From assembly GCA_032622095.1 (NCBI GenBank), contig CP136067.1:77218705-77282704 (forward strand): DNA of 64,000 nt. Reading direction: 5' to 3'. The notes under the pieces are model-generated. The model was not told where the DNA came from. It ran no database searches and saw only the letters and a program-made list of their open reading frames with translations. The position numbers and the translations under genes were made by a program. The DNA comes from Siphonodentalium dalli (lineage: Eukaryota; Mollusca; Scaphopoda; Gadilida; Siphonodentaliidae). Below, piece by piece: positions 50,001-60,815 of this stretch; position 1 is the first letter of the stretch; each line of letters begins with the position of its first letter.

Positions 50001-51076
50001 TCGATATACCCCGTCTGATTCTGTTTTATGTCAATCTATCGTATGTTAGTCACGCGCGTTGCCATGGTTTCCACGCATGATGATTACCTACCAATACACG
50101 TGCACATACACACACGATTTTATCAAACGATACACACTCGTGAACTCGAGGCTGGGTCTGCCCTAAATGTATTTGACTATACCTCATCAGCAGTATAACA
50201 TAAAACTCAGAAGGGACAAGCGTTAAAACCGAAATCAAAACGACATGCAAGTTGAACCGGTCGCATATCGACTATTTTCGAAACAATCCAATCATTATCT
50301 ATATATACCTATAATGTCATCCAGCACGGTATCGAAAGTATTTTTCTGATCATCATGCAGCTTCCCTGATTTTTAGTGTGCATACAAATGTGAGTAAAAC
50401 TGCTCGGCATCATACACGTTAGCTTTTATGGCGTATATGTACATAATGGATTGGTGCACCAAAACTTCAACAGGAAATTTCGACAATTTACTTATTAACA
50501 TTAACTGCGTTGTGTAAGAATATGAAAATTGCTCGTTCTGGAAAAGTTGGATGTGAAATTACTCAACTCGAAAGACAAGGCATCTAAGTGTGTCGATGAA
50601 CTTCTTCACCATGACAACTTGAAGTCTCATGCGACGAGTTAAAGGTGATATATCTGTTCCCATCATCACTTACAAAAACAACGCATGCTTGCGTTATTAT
50701 TCGCCAAAAACACAAGATAACATGTGTTAATCCAGGAACGTTGCTATAAAGGGTCTCCACCTTGGAATTTCCAACTTCACCCGCCCCTTAAACAACGCCG
50801 AACTCACACGTTTGCGTAATTTCATTTGCAGCCCCATTGGGTTTTGATCCCCCCCCCCAAACTGTTCCCTCACAGACCTGGATTGTAGCCGATTCTAAAT
50901 GGATCAGTAGTCTTGTGACCACTAGCCAAGGGGAGGAACAAAATCCATGAGAAAATTTGGTTTTAGTTCTGAACCTGAAAATTACAATATCCTATCATCT
51001 AGTGGTATAACGCCAGGCAAATTCGCACTACACCCCGATTTGTTTTTCTTAAATTAGTTAGCAGTGTTTGATAGAT
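47041..51076. other. 4 kb with no supported gene; minor repeats
   Basis: The stretch 47140-47400 is richer in CpG and has CATGCGCAGTCCGCCATTAT (NRF1- and YY1-like words) and a direct repeat of ATTCTTATGCAAAA (47249, 47344). It could be a small promoter but no transcript evidence is visible. At 49217-49280 ACAACCAAGATGACAGTATA is tandemly duplicated (period about 34 bp). At 49357-49392 AAAGAGCGTTTAG...GTCCTGATATG is a family A fragment. A ten-C run lies at 50849-50858. Confidence 0.4.
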
Positions 51077-51462
51077 AGGGACCATGACACACCGGGGCGA
51101 CCAAGGTTCGGCCCGATGTTAGAATATTTTTAATCTGAACACGAAAATTGCTAAATCCTAGCATCTAGATTGGCCTCAAGCTTTCCAATTGTTGGAAGTT
51201 TACAACTTGGCACCCACCATAAAGTTGGAAAATTTCCAACTGATGGCCGTTTCAGTCCAAATGTTTTACCAAAAGTAGGTTTAATATGCAAATGTTGGTT
51301 CAAAAACAACAAATTCCCCAATTGTAAATTGTTGGAAAATCAAACTACGAGAATTATTTCAACCTATTGTTGGTGTGAATTTTCGAACTAATCTGTCAAA
51401 TATGAAATGTCCAACTGTTGACCAAAGTTGGGGTGGTGAGACCCCCTGTTGCCACGTCCCTG
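51077..51462. mobile_element. ~390-bp hAT-like MITE
   Basis: The right end reads, on the minus strand, CAGGGACGTGGCAACAGGGG, closely matching CAGGGACGTAGCAATGGGGG at 63617. The left end, AGGGACCATGACACACCGGG, is a diverged inverted partner. The interior repeats TCCAA(C/T)(T)(G)TTGGA words several times (for example 51182-51195, 51230-51243), which are small palindromes. Flanking 8-mers TGATAGAT and TGTATTAT do not match well, so the duplication is unproven. Confidence 0.55.
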
Positions 51463-52269
51463 TGTATTATATATATCCCACTTAAAAACACTTCTATAGA
51501 AAATATATTTTGAATTGAAAAACACTATTCTATATACCGTTCAGAATTAGGATGCCCAGGTGAGTGACTTATAAGGTGGTCCACATGCAGATGGTTGTTT
51601 CGCCATTGGTAGCCATGGAAAGTGTTTCAAAAACTAAATAATCCATAAAAACCTACATAATCAAACTATTGGATTCATTGAAAATATAGATCATGCACGT
51701 AACTATAGTAAAACCGTCAGTTTATTTTATCAGACAAGCTGTTTGAAAATTTGCCACCAGAATGATACTACTTGTTTTTCGACTGGATTTTCAAAACAAA
51801 ATACAAATCAATTTTCCTACAAAAATTCAGTCTACCCGAACCAGTGAGTTAGTTACATAACAGTGTCACATTGTCCGTAATTGTCATAAAGATTCACATA
51901 GTTTCATTAAATTTAGAAGATATGACAATAAATGTGAACAGAAAGAAGCAGGTGACCAGCAGGTGGAAAAGTACAGAAACAGTAGCAATATAGATACAAA
52001 GTTGAAATAGCTGGTCGTTATTTTATCAAGTGTTCTATATTAGTACTTTTCCGCGGTAACGGTGCGGATCGTTTGCAACGAGTGTGTTTTTTATTATGAG
52101 AGAATTGGGAATACATGTACATCAACATAATGCTGACCAACTGGTTTAAATAAATATATTCTATTGCGTTTCTAACATTTATTTTTAGAGGTAAAACTGA
52201 CATCTATCTATTTTCATATATATATTTTTTAATATCTATTGTGTTTCGACGAAACACTTGCAACAGAAG
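51463..52269. other. No recognised feature
   Basis: AT-rich sequence without repeats or a credible frame. Confidence 0.4.
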
Positions 52270-52660
52270 AAACAAGTAATAATATTAAGAATTCAGAAGC
52301 ATTTATATTTAAAAGTATTCAATGGAAATATCTTGAAATAAACTGGTACAGTGGATCTATTTTCAATGTTTTTCTGTAACGATGGGAACACTGGCAGCAC
52401 CCGAAACAAACCATTCCTGTATACATTTTATAATTCAGAAGCAAATTTATTTCAAGTTCATTCAATGGAAACATCTTGAAACAAACTGGGACATGAATAT
52501 CTATGTTCATGTTTTTATTTTGCTCTGTATAGTGATGGAAACAATGGTAACAGAGGAAACAAATCATTTATTTATAAAATTAAGCATTCAGGTGCAATGT
52601 TAGTTTGTTCCCATTTAAAAAATTTAATATTACAAAGGAATGTTGTTTCCTCTGTTGTCA
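52270..52660 (+). repeat. ~146-bp tandem repeat, ~2.5 copies, with inverted edge
   Basis: AATTCAGAAGCA..TTTAT, then ATTCAATGGAAA-ATCTTGAAA-AAACTGG, then GGAAACA-TGG-AAC---GAAACAA occurs from about 52289 and again from about 52433; a third partial copy starts near 52583. TTGTTTCCTCTGTTGTCAGT at 52644 is the inversion of the last block. Confidence 0.65.
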
Positions 52661-53478
52661 GTGTTTCCGTCGTTTTTAAGTAGTCATATACCAGAAGAAG
52701 ATATGGGTAAATACAGCATATATTATCATACATGCAGTACCCGAAATGATGTGAAATGTTGAGGCAAACAAAGCTATATATAGTCACATACATTGAACGG
52801 AATACTGAGCATGGTCTGAAGCGGGCGAATTCGAAGCAGGCTCCCAACGGGTTGCAATGGAAATGTCTGTTTCCAGTGTAATTTAGTTCTTAGAAATATG
52901 TTTTCTGCTGAAACATATCACCTACATTTCAGACTCATGAATAATCTCGAATTTCAACATTGTCTATAGTTCAGAAAATATGCCACATTTAATACAATTC
53001 AGCAGTATTGAATCTTTCGAAGGCCCATTTTTAAGTAACTTATATTTCTGTGACGGTGAATATTCAAAATTGGTCACTTCAGCACCAGCTTAACTTCAGT
53101 GGCGATATTTCGTCTCACTTCCTCTTGATTGTTCAATAATTCGCAATGTCTTTAATGTGTACATGACACGTGAGACACATATTATCCTGTTCACGTGGAT
53201 GACGGAGTAAGTATTACAGTCACGATGAACATACCATGTTTATGGTTCATCCAGGAATACTTCCAGCTCCCCCATCGTGTTTATGTGCACAACATGTTGA
53301 TGATATTATGCCGTTATTTTTAAGTCCATCATAACAACGATCCCGTTGCGTATTCTGTGAATTCCCCCATGTTGTATCTTCTAATTGTCTCCTGAGTTGA
53401 CTGCATATAGATATATAAGACCAATACAACTATAGTTATCAAGACCCAGTAACATGCATTCACATGCATGTGTGGATC
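52661..53478. other. No recognised feature
   Basis: No gene, repeat or inverted structure noticed. Confidence 0.4.
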
Positions 53479-53650
53479 AACGGAATATACCGGCCGTCGT
53501 ATAGAGATTTATAGGTTAACGGAATATACCGGCCGTCGTATAGAGATTTAACGGAATATACCGGCCGTCGTATAGAGATTTAACGGAATATACCGGCCGT
53601 CGTATAGAGATTTAACGGAATATACCGGCCGTCGTATAGAGATTTATAGG
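53479..53650 (+). repeat. 32-bp tandem repeat, 5 copies
   Basis: AACGGAATATACCGGCCGTC followed by GTATAGAGATTT repeats five times with essentially no substitution; the first spacer is 6 bp longer (ATAGGT). The perfect identity indicates recent expansion. Each unit has the palindrome CCGG and a CCGGCCG core, unusually GC-rich for the window. Confidence 0.95.
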
Positions 53651-55194
53651 CTTGCTTCATGTTTTAGGTGATCTCGTATGTCGTTCAATATATTTGATTA
53701 GGTTTATTAAAACAATCACACGACACAAACAGCAATAACATTATACAAATACACAGTCAAGCAAACACAAATTTTATATATCCTAAATTCTTGGGAGTTA
53801 GGATAGATATCTAGATTGAACATTCGGTTATCGAAAACTAAAGTTTGAAGTATGAAGTTTCAGTTAAATATTTACGCAATTCTCCATAGAAATGTTACAC
53901 AAGTTTAGTGACTGCCTTTATTGAATATGCCTTCCATATATAGTCCAACATAAGTGTATACCCTCATCGAATTGGGCTACCACTGCAGAGGGCGGTTCCA
54001 CACACCATGCAGTGAAATTGACACTATTTTGTGTCTTTCTTCCAATTATACACTAATACATCGTCTAGATATGCATGGCCAGGCAACTAAAACGGAGATA
54101 AACCCAATAAATCAACAACCGATCAAGTCGCGTCCGTTCTACTGGACGGTGTATCCAGGTTACCGAGCTAAAGATCTGTCGTCCGATTGAATGAACAGAA
54201 CAAGCCAAAGGTTCTGCTGTCCTATAATAATGCAGTTATTCGATCAAAGAATAACCCACTGTTTCTCCCGATATATATTTACGGTTCATCTTTATGGCCA
54301 GCTCCGATTATGCGTGAAACATAAGGATTTATAAAAAAAATCGCCATCGTTTCCCACAACAAGATAACTACCAGTATTTCTGAGCGAAACCGAGCAAAAA
54401 GATTTATGCGCAAGTTTTCCCAATCAAACGTAAAAGATCAAACAGAGGTGTAAAACCCACATAAAAATCCCGATAACTGCGATGTATATGAGCCTTGTGC
54501 GTACACAAGGCATCGTAGTTATTACATTCACATGTTGGCTTCGTATTCCCGTACAAATCCACGTGGTAAAGACTCATAAATCGTGAGTAGAAGCATATCT
54601 GTCGGGTACCATATCTCTGGCTCCAGACAGCAAGAAAACAAACAGAACATTGTGCTGTGTTGAATATATCCTACAGTTCAAACCGGTGAATATCTCTAAA
54701 ACGGATTCCGGACAAGGATCCATTCGAATAACCCCGATCAACATTTATGCATGGGTCAACTCATCTATATGCATTTGGGTTAAACGATATCTATTATACC
54801 TTAAAAAACATATATATATATAGAAAAAATTATGACATATTGTGATAACATGGCATAATTTAAGAATAGTTAAGGGTGAAGATGATCTAACATGTATACG
54901 CATTTGCGATGTCCAGCAATACATGTGGATATATAGGATGGCATTGTTTCAAAATCTAAAACAGAATGACCCATAAGCACCTTAGTCGGGCATGCTAATA
55001 TTAATAAAGGCCGTCCGGCCACAGTGTCCCCCGAAAATGTGGCCTCATTGGGGGCATCAGCTTTTCTGAAGAAAAAAAATAACAAGGACCCTAAATCCGA
55101 TACTAAATTTCAGAACAATCCAACCAGTGTCCCCTGAAATGGTACACGGCAAACTCTATAGATATTTATTTGTTAATTTTACCTTCAGTAATGC
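53651..55194. other. No recognised feature
   Basis: AT-rich. A 78-codon plus frame (53954-54190) and a 71-codon minus frame (54870-55085) show no recognisable domain. Confidence 0.4.
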
Positions 55195-55690
55195 TGGCTG
55201 TGTTATTTGTTACCCAGAAATTGACAGGATTCTAAGTCGAAAAAGGGCCATGACTCTAACAAAAAGGGGCGGATTGAACCCATATTCGAACTTGACCTGT
55301 ATTTCGAGCTGATAAACGCACATGCCAAATTTGGTTCAGATATGATGACACAAACTGAATTTATCATCCGGAAACCAGAAATTGACAGGATTCCAAGTCG
55401 AAAAAGGGCCACAACTCTCGCAAAAATATTCGAACTTGACCTGTATATAGGGCTGATAAACTCACATACCAAATTTGGTTCAGATATGATCACACAAACT
55501 GAAGTTATCATCCGGAAACCAGAAAATTACAAGATTCTAAGTAAAAAAAGGGGCCATAATTCTAGCAAAAATGGGCAAACCCATATTCGAACTTGACCTG
55601 TATTTTGGTCCGATAAACTCACCTATGAAATTTGCTTTTGATATAATAACCGAAACTAAAGTTATCATCCGGAAACCATTTCCGGACGGA
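55195..55690 (+). repeat. Tandem array of ~160-170-bp 'GGGCCATAACTC' monomers
   Basis: Three consecutive monomers (from about 55214, 55380 and 55520) run AAATTGACAGGATTC-AAGTCG, AAAAAGGGCCA, CATATTCGAACTTGACCTGT, CTGATAAACTCACATACCAA, ATTTGGTTCAGATATGAT and TTATCATCCGGAAACCAGAA. The array ends in GGACGGACGCGCGG. This is the better-preserved version of the 5835-6910 array and is a common molluscan repeat type. Confidence 0.85.
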
Positions 55691-56009
55691 CGCGCGGCCA
55701 TACGCACCACAGGGTACTTGTGAGGTGCGATCTTTTGTTTGCATGACTTGTGGGGTGCACCCACAAGTAACGTACGGAAAATCCAATTTAAAAAATTCTA
55801 CACCGAACAATTTAACAAACAATTACTGACATTTACATAAATATGACCTGTACTGAGATTGTTTACTACATGACTCATTATACTGTACTCTAAACTGGCA
55901 AAAAACATTAGTTTTGTCAATTGATGAAAAAATATAACCCATCAATTTGCAACCACATCCTGAAACTCCAGTCTTGATAAGCATGAGGTTTGTAGAATAG
56001 TGGACATTA
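55691..56009. other. Spacer with a small inverted repeat
   Basis: GTACTTGTGAGGTGCGATC (55713-55731) faces GACTTGTGGGGTGCACCCAC around 55745; otherwise nothing. It ends with the A at 56009 that forms the Helitron insertion site. Confidence 0.4.
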
Positions 56010-56545
56010 TCTCATATATATTTTGAAGACCTCTGTCTGTTTGTCTGTTTGTCTGTATGTTTGTCTGTATGTTTGTCATTTATACAAATCTACGATTCTC
56101 GACCGATCGGGACCAAACTTGGTACGTGTGTGTAGTTTCACCAGGCGGTGGACGTTGTCGTATTGGCGGAAACGGAAACGGGTGGAGCTATCGACTTGAA
56201 ATTTGGTATGTGAATGTATCTTGCCCCGGATACGAATTTTATCGGGTCGCCGAACCCGTGCGACGCCATCTTCGCGCATGCGCAGACGAGATCTCGGAAA
56301 CGGGTGGAGCTATCGACTTGAAATTTGGTATGTGAATGTATATTGCCCCGGATACTAATTTTATCGGGTCGCCGAGCCCGTGCGACGCCAGCTTCGCGCA
56401 TGCGCAGACGTGATCTCGGAAACGGGTAGAGCTATCGACTTGAAATTTGGTTTTTGAATAGCCCGGACAACGTCGGGCTGGGTAGAGCTATCGACTTGAA
56501 ATTTGGTTTTTGAATAGCCCGGACAACGTCGGGCTCATCGGCTAG
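56010..56545 (+). mobile_element. Non-autonomous Helitron A
   Basis: The 5' end is TCTCATATATATTTTGAAG preceded by A; the 3' end is the hairpin AGCCCGGACAACGTCGGGCT (56516-56535), CATCGG, then CTAG (56542-56545). These are the canonical Helitron TC start, 3' hairpin and CTRR terminus. Internally two ~123-bp repeats carry GGAGCTATCGACTTGAAATT and CGCGCATGCGCAGACG. The terminal hairpin segment is itself duplicated: the first copy, at 56460-56479, lacks CATCGGCTAG. A (TGTC)n-like stretch follows the 5' end. No Rep/helicase. Confidence 0.8.
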
Positions 56546-57333
56546 TCTATTATATATTTTGGAAGATCTGTCTGTGTGTGTGTGTGTGTGGTCTGTGTGT
56601 GTGTGTTCGCGATGAACCCGAAAACGGCCGACCCGATTTCGATGAAACTTCGTATGTGAGGGTACTATCGGTCGGGAAGTGGCATAGGCATATTAATTTT
56701 CAGATCCGAGGTCAAATTTTCACGTGCCGAGGTCAAATCTGTTTTTACGCTGTGTTACGGGACTTTCATTTGAGTTCGGTGCTTACAAATCGATTCGAAA
56801 CAGCGCGAATAATAAAATGCCAGTCATAATAATGACACTGTGATAATCTTTCGTGTTTCCTCTTTCCAAAGATATATAATGCGTATGTATCCGTTTTAGT
56901 TATCTGCCTCAATTATCAAGAAGAAGTGGTACTATCTTCCATCACGATAAAAACAATGCGTAACTTCTATGACGTCGTTAGAGGCCATAACGTTAGATCA
57001 CGTTATTAACCGGCCGATGTATTTGACTGTTTCAGACGTCTTGGCGATATCTCGGGCACCGATGGTAATTTATCTTTACGTTGAAACTTGATAAGTAATG
57101 AGCGTGTGTATATGAGGCGCGTTTATATACTTGAGTGGAAATCAAATCGGGTTAAACTGGCGGATTTTTATGGACGAAATTTGATGCATAGGGTATCTCG
57201 GTATCCGCTGGGCCGATTTCCCGGTATCCGCTGGGCCGATTTCCGGGGTGTTGGTGTTTGACCCCACCTGACCTTGACCTTCAAAATGGTCACTTCAAGG
57301 TCAAAGCCCGGACGAAGTCGGGTCACCTTCTAG
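56546..57333 (+). mobile_element. Non-autonomous Helitron B, head-to-tail with A
   Basis: The 5' end TCTATTATATATTTTGGAAG starts at the base after Helitron A's CTAG and resembles A's 5' end. The 3' end is CCCGGACGAAGTCGGG (57307-57322), TCACCTT and CTAG (57330-57333), followed by T. The pair therefore sits between A (56009) and T (57334), the standard Helitron AT target. Near the end a 26-bp unit with CGGTATCCGCTGGGCCGATT is duplicated (57198-57246). TGACCTTGACCTTC and TTCAAGGTCAAAG (57269-57306) are nuclear-receptor-like half-sites. Confidence 0.8.
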
Positions 57334-57689
57334 TATATATATATAGCTGAGTCATGCGTGCGAACCACATTTATAAGTCAATTTCTGTATCTAACGACCT
57401 AACAATATATTGCGTGTTACTATTGTAAAATCGGATATAGTTACAATAGATTATATGTAAGGGCATATTTTTTGTTATTAACTACGCATATATGATAGCC
57501 TTTAAGTGGCATCGCAGTGAATATTTAAGAAAATCGCCAAAATCTCCATAGGGTCCAATTTTGATCGGAACTGTAGTCACCAACCCTTATCTGACGACAT
57601 CAATATTCTCAACAGTATTATACAGTAAAATACTTGTTATGTGTGCCAAATTTCAACACACAAACAACAATTCACGATAAGGCTAATTG
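57334..57689. other. No recognised feature
   Basis: AT-rich spacer between the Helitrons and the next tandem repeat. Confidence 0.4.
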
Positions 57690-58085
57690 TGATAGTTATT
57701 TCTTTTATAATGAGTAAACGCTCTTTAATTTCTTAAAACTCTCCAAAAACCTGTTCCACTAATATTAAACGCTGGAAACAGGTAGATTCTGAACTGAGGT
57801 GTGTGCCCGCACAGTCCATGATAAGGCTAATTGTGATTTTGTATGACCAGTAAACGCTCTTTAAAGTCGTAAAATCGTATTAAACAGTTTACATTGCAAG
57901 TTCAGGTAGACTCTGATAGTTGACAGTCATATACTTGATACTAGTATTGAAAGTTAATAATTTTATAATCAGTAAACGCTCTTTATATTCTTAAAGCCGT
58001 CAAAAAATGCCGTTTCCACTAAAATTTCAGACTGGAAAAAGGCATATTCTGAAAGTAGACATGCTGGTGACAAAGAAACCATTCT
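57690..58085 (+). repeat. ~125-135-bp tandem repeat carrying AAACGCTCTTTA, 3 copies
   Basis: AGTAAACGCTCTTTA occurs at about 57713, 57849 and 57972. It is preceded by AATTGTGAT-TT or AATAATTTTATAAT and followed by TTCTTAAA-C-GTCAAAAA, CCACTAA-ATT, CTGGAAA-AGG and AGATTCTGAA. The third monomer matches the first best; the middle one is shortened. Confidence 0.75.
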
Positions 58086-58389
58086 CATGTCGTGTTAGTC
58101 ATTTCGAAATTGCGTGACAATTGTTTTCGACATAATGAATCTGACTTTAGTTGTGAAAGCAGCGAGGGTGCATGGGTAGGTTATCTTTTCTGCGATATCT
58201 TTACCAAAAATTTATTTGTCGACGTTCTGTTTCTGGTACATGATCAAGAGATCCTCGTAGATTGTTACAGTTCGGGTAGCTGTGTCGTAGTTCTTCTGAA
58301 GAATATACAAATAATATAGCTTAATATTTCAGAAAGAAAATTGAAAACGCAGACATAAATACAGTTCATCCGATGATTTTATGATAAAA

Positions 58390-58510
58390 AGCCACATAAA
58401 ATACACCTACTAATTTTAGCATTTTAATTTCCACCGATATCGAAATAGGTTGATAAATACTAAAACTTATTTTCTACGGGCATTATATGTCTCAGAAAAA
58501 AACGCATTGA
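58390..58510 (+). repeat. Dispersed family A, copy 6 (5' part only)
   Basis: AAAATACACCTACTAATTTT, ATATCGAAATAGGTTGATAA, ATACTAAAAC and AAAAACGCATTGAA match the 5' half of 20045-20437. The copy is cut at the A-rich end of the U2-like retroposon, which probably inserted here. Confidence 0.7.
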
Positions 58511-58774
58511 ATTGTTTTTATTTTTTGGTCCGGGGCTATTGCGGACCACTCTTATCGGCTGGAGCACCCCGAAAGAGGTGACTCACCCTTACGAGATAGT
58601 CAAATTGCCTGTCGGGGTCAGTCCCAGCTAGAAGCGCAAGTCCGTCAGTCAGTCAGGACCACTCGTCCTCCCCAGGCTGCGAACCCATAACTGTGGAAGT
58701 CCCGTCCGATGGGGTGACCATCGTCGGGGACGTATCTCTCAGCACGGGCTTGAGCCAAAAGGCCGAGAAGCGAT
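58511..58774 (-). mobile_element. SINE-like retroposon with a U2-snRNA-like 5' end
   Basis: Read on the minus strand from 58774, it begins AT then CGCTTCTCGGCCTTTTGG, the first 20-22 bases of U2 snRNA. It then diverges (CTCAAGCCCGTGCTGAGAG) but has GATACGTCC, another U2 word, at about 58737-58729. The next ~200 bp are GC-rich and unlike U2. It ends with the hairpin GGTCCGCAATAGCCCCGGAC and an A-rich tail (AAAAAATAAAAACAATT, to about 58511). GGTTCGCAGCC (58685-58675) resembles a pol III B box and TGGCTCAAGCCC an A box. A defined 5' end plus an A-rich 3' end is the layout of a LINE-mobilised small-RNA retroposon. No clear target duplication. Confidence 0.6.
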
Positions 58775-59379
58775 CGAATGATCACCCATTTCGCATCAGC
58801 GAAATAGCATATGAAGCAGGGTGGGTCTGGAAAACAATTGCACATATAGGGCCCAAAAAGTATTTTTTTTCCGACCCCGAGGGACCCACCACCCCATTTG
58901 TGAAGAAAAAAAAAATTCCTCCAAAATTTTGGGGACCCACCCCCCTTTCTCAATTTTTTATCAAAATTTCAGAGTTATTTTTAGCCGTTCTTCAATAACT
59001 GTGTTAACTGCCTTACTAATTGGTAAACACAGATCAGAAAAACGAAAAATAAACTGTATTTCCATGTGTTTCCTGGTGTATTCAGTATCTAACAACAATA
59101 ATAAAGCATTGTGTAGGTACACTATATATATGTCACAAATCGCCCTAGACCCCATTATAGCCTTAATATATCGAGTGTGTTGTGTCTGACAGAGAACACT
59201 GGCCATTGTAAATAGTGGTAAACAGGTCAGGGTTCCACAATTATTTGTGCATGACCAAAGAACTCTTTAGTCTTATCCAATGGGGTGGGATGGGGGAGGG
59301 GAATTGTTTTTGGTTAGGTATACACATTGATATATGGTTATTATACTGCCCGATATTAGTCGGCGGGTATATAGTTGAC
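58775..59379. other. Possible relative of the 12.3-kb element; otherwise empty
   Basis: At 58840-58950, GGGCCCAAAAAGTATTTTTTTTCC...GGGACCCACCACCCC...TTTTGGGGACCCACCCCCC resembles the repeated units near 12370-12470 of the G-tract transposon. A 122-codon frame across it (58821-59189) has no recognisable domain. Confidence 0.4.
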
Positions 59380-59650
59380 GTCTCGAGCCGTCCGTCCGTA
59401 TAAACATTTTGCATTTATAACTCAAGAGTCGGTTGTCATATTTTGATGCCCTATAGCATGGTGACGGACCAGAAATGGTGGACGAATATGCATAATATCA
59501 CGGGTTGTGACCAGCAATGCCTACCAGAGTTATGGGCCCTGTTCGACTTTATGAAATTCAGTCCGTACAACGTTTTTGCAATATAAGTAAAGTGTCGGTT
59601 GTCGAATTTTGATGTGGTTTGGTATGGTGATAGACCAGAATGAAGAATTG
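59380..59650 (+). repeat. Two degenerate ~185-bp repeat units
   Basis: AACTCAAGAGTCGGTTGTCA-ATTTTGATG...ATGGTGACGGACCAGAAATGG at 59418-59478 recurs as AAGTAAAGTGTCGGTTGTCG...ATGGTGATAGACCAGAATG at 59587-59643. CGTCCGTCCGTATAAACATTT precedes the first. Confidence 0.6.
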
Positions 59651-60404
59651 AATGTCATTTCTCAATGCATCTGAATGCATCACATTATATCAGTTCATCT
59701 ATTTGTAAGTGATAACAGTATACAATTAGTATTTTAGTTTAATCTTGTTGAGCAGTAAAGCTCCAAGATAAAGTTCGGAAATTCAATGAGAATAGGGTCA
59801 CCTTCAGTTGTGATTGTCTGAGCAGTAAACAGTAACAGTCATGCATCATAAACAATTCAGTTTTATTTGGATAATTGTTGCAAATTAACATTACTTGCAA
59901 TCATTCAATATGAGAAATAACCAGAAGGAATGAATTTGATTACATGCCAGAACAAGAGAGTATTTCAGACATTAGAAATTTATGAGATACCCTTTTCATT
60001 TTCATGTTATGCAACAATCAGGTTAATGATATCTAGTCATCATTGAGTATTCACCATGTAGTATTCAATTTTTGATACAGTTTTTTTTGTTTTATTACTT
60101 TTATTCAGGTATACAAATAAAGATCTATCTATCTATCTACAACTGGGTAATATATTAATTTTGTTACTAAATATTTCTTCCGTTGATCATAAGTTTCCTG
60201 AACGCTATTACGGTGGTCCACTGTGAAGTGGTCCGGGATCCTGTGAAATCCAGAATGTTGCTAAATCTGAGGCTAAATAGTCACTTTAGCTGCCTATATA
60301 GCCCTATACCAACAAGCATGGTACTAACATGCTTACAAACAACATTACATGGTCAGTACTTGTAAATTGTTTTACAAAAACCTATTTTGGAAAACATTTA
60401 CAAG
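59651..60404 (+). other. Retroposon-like tail with (ATCT)n at 60112-60139; otherwise empty
   Basis: ACAAATAAAGATCTATCTATCTATC (60112-60138), an AATAAA signal followed by an ATCT microsatellite, resembles the 3' terminus of a non-LTR element. No coding remnant was found upstream. Confidence 0.45.
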
Positions 60405-60480
60405 CACAATTTTCTCGGCCTCTGGACCATCCACCCACCCCGGCCCTATATACGGAATTTGTTTGCAGACCCCCCCCCTG
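60405..60480. mobile_element. Right terminus of a G-tract hAT-like element
   Basis: CCATCCACCCACCCCGGCCCTATATAC...GAATTTGTTTGCAGA, nine C and TG parallels the right end of the 12300-13588 element (GACACCCACCCACCCGGTCC...GTAATTTTTGTCTA, ten C, TG). The left terminus was not found; the fragment abuts family A copy 7. Confidence 0.5.
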
Positions 60481-60484
60481 TATG

Positions 60485-60720
60485 AAGTAATACAAAATAC
60501 ATCTTTAATTGAACACGGTGTTTGGGTTCCAAGACAAAAAACAGCTATATATGTGCACGGCATGGAATAGAAAAGAGCGTTAACATGTGTTAGTCTATTC
60601 CTGATATGGTAGAAATAAAGAGTGTTTATTTCAATTATGTGCGAAAATTTGAATACAGCTAGAACATGTCTGACCATGACAAATATTTTTAAGAGCATAT
60701 GAAGCCGGTATATCAATATG
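60485..60720 (+). repeat. Dispersed family A, copy 7
   Basis: GAACACGGTGTTTGGGTTCC, GCACGGCATGGAATAGAAAA, GAGCGTTAACATGTGTTAGTC, CTGATATGGTAGAAATAAAG (second box AAAGAGTG) and GAGCATATGAAGCCGGTATA in family order. The copy stops at TATCAATATG, where the GTTAGTCA repeat begins. Confidence 0.75.
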
Positions 60721-60815
60721 ACTAAGGCCAAAGTTAGTCACAGCGACTTACTGAAATTCGTGGTTTAGTCAAAGTGACTCCAAATGATTGTGACTAACAA
60801 TAAGTTAATAAAATT
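60721..60815 (+). repeat. GTTAGTCA/AGTGACT dispersed repeat, copy 2
   Basis: Second copy of the element at 3735-3845, joined directly to the truncated end of family A copy 7. Confidence 0.65.

Noticed and set aside
51069-51470. 8-bp target duplication for the hAT-like MITE
   Set aside because: Flanking 8-mers match at only four positions, so the duplication is not claimed.
53479-53650. CRISPR-like array
   Set aside because: Units are contiguous 32-bp tandem repeats without unique spacers, in a eukaryotic setting.
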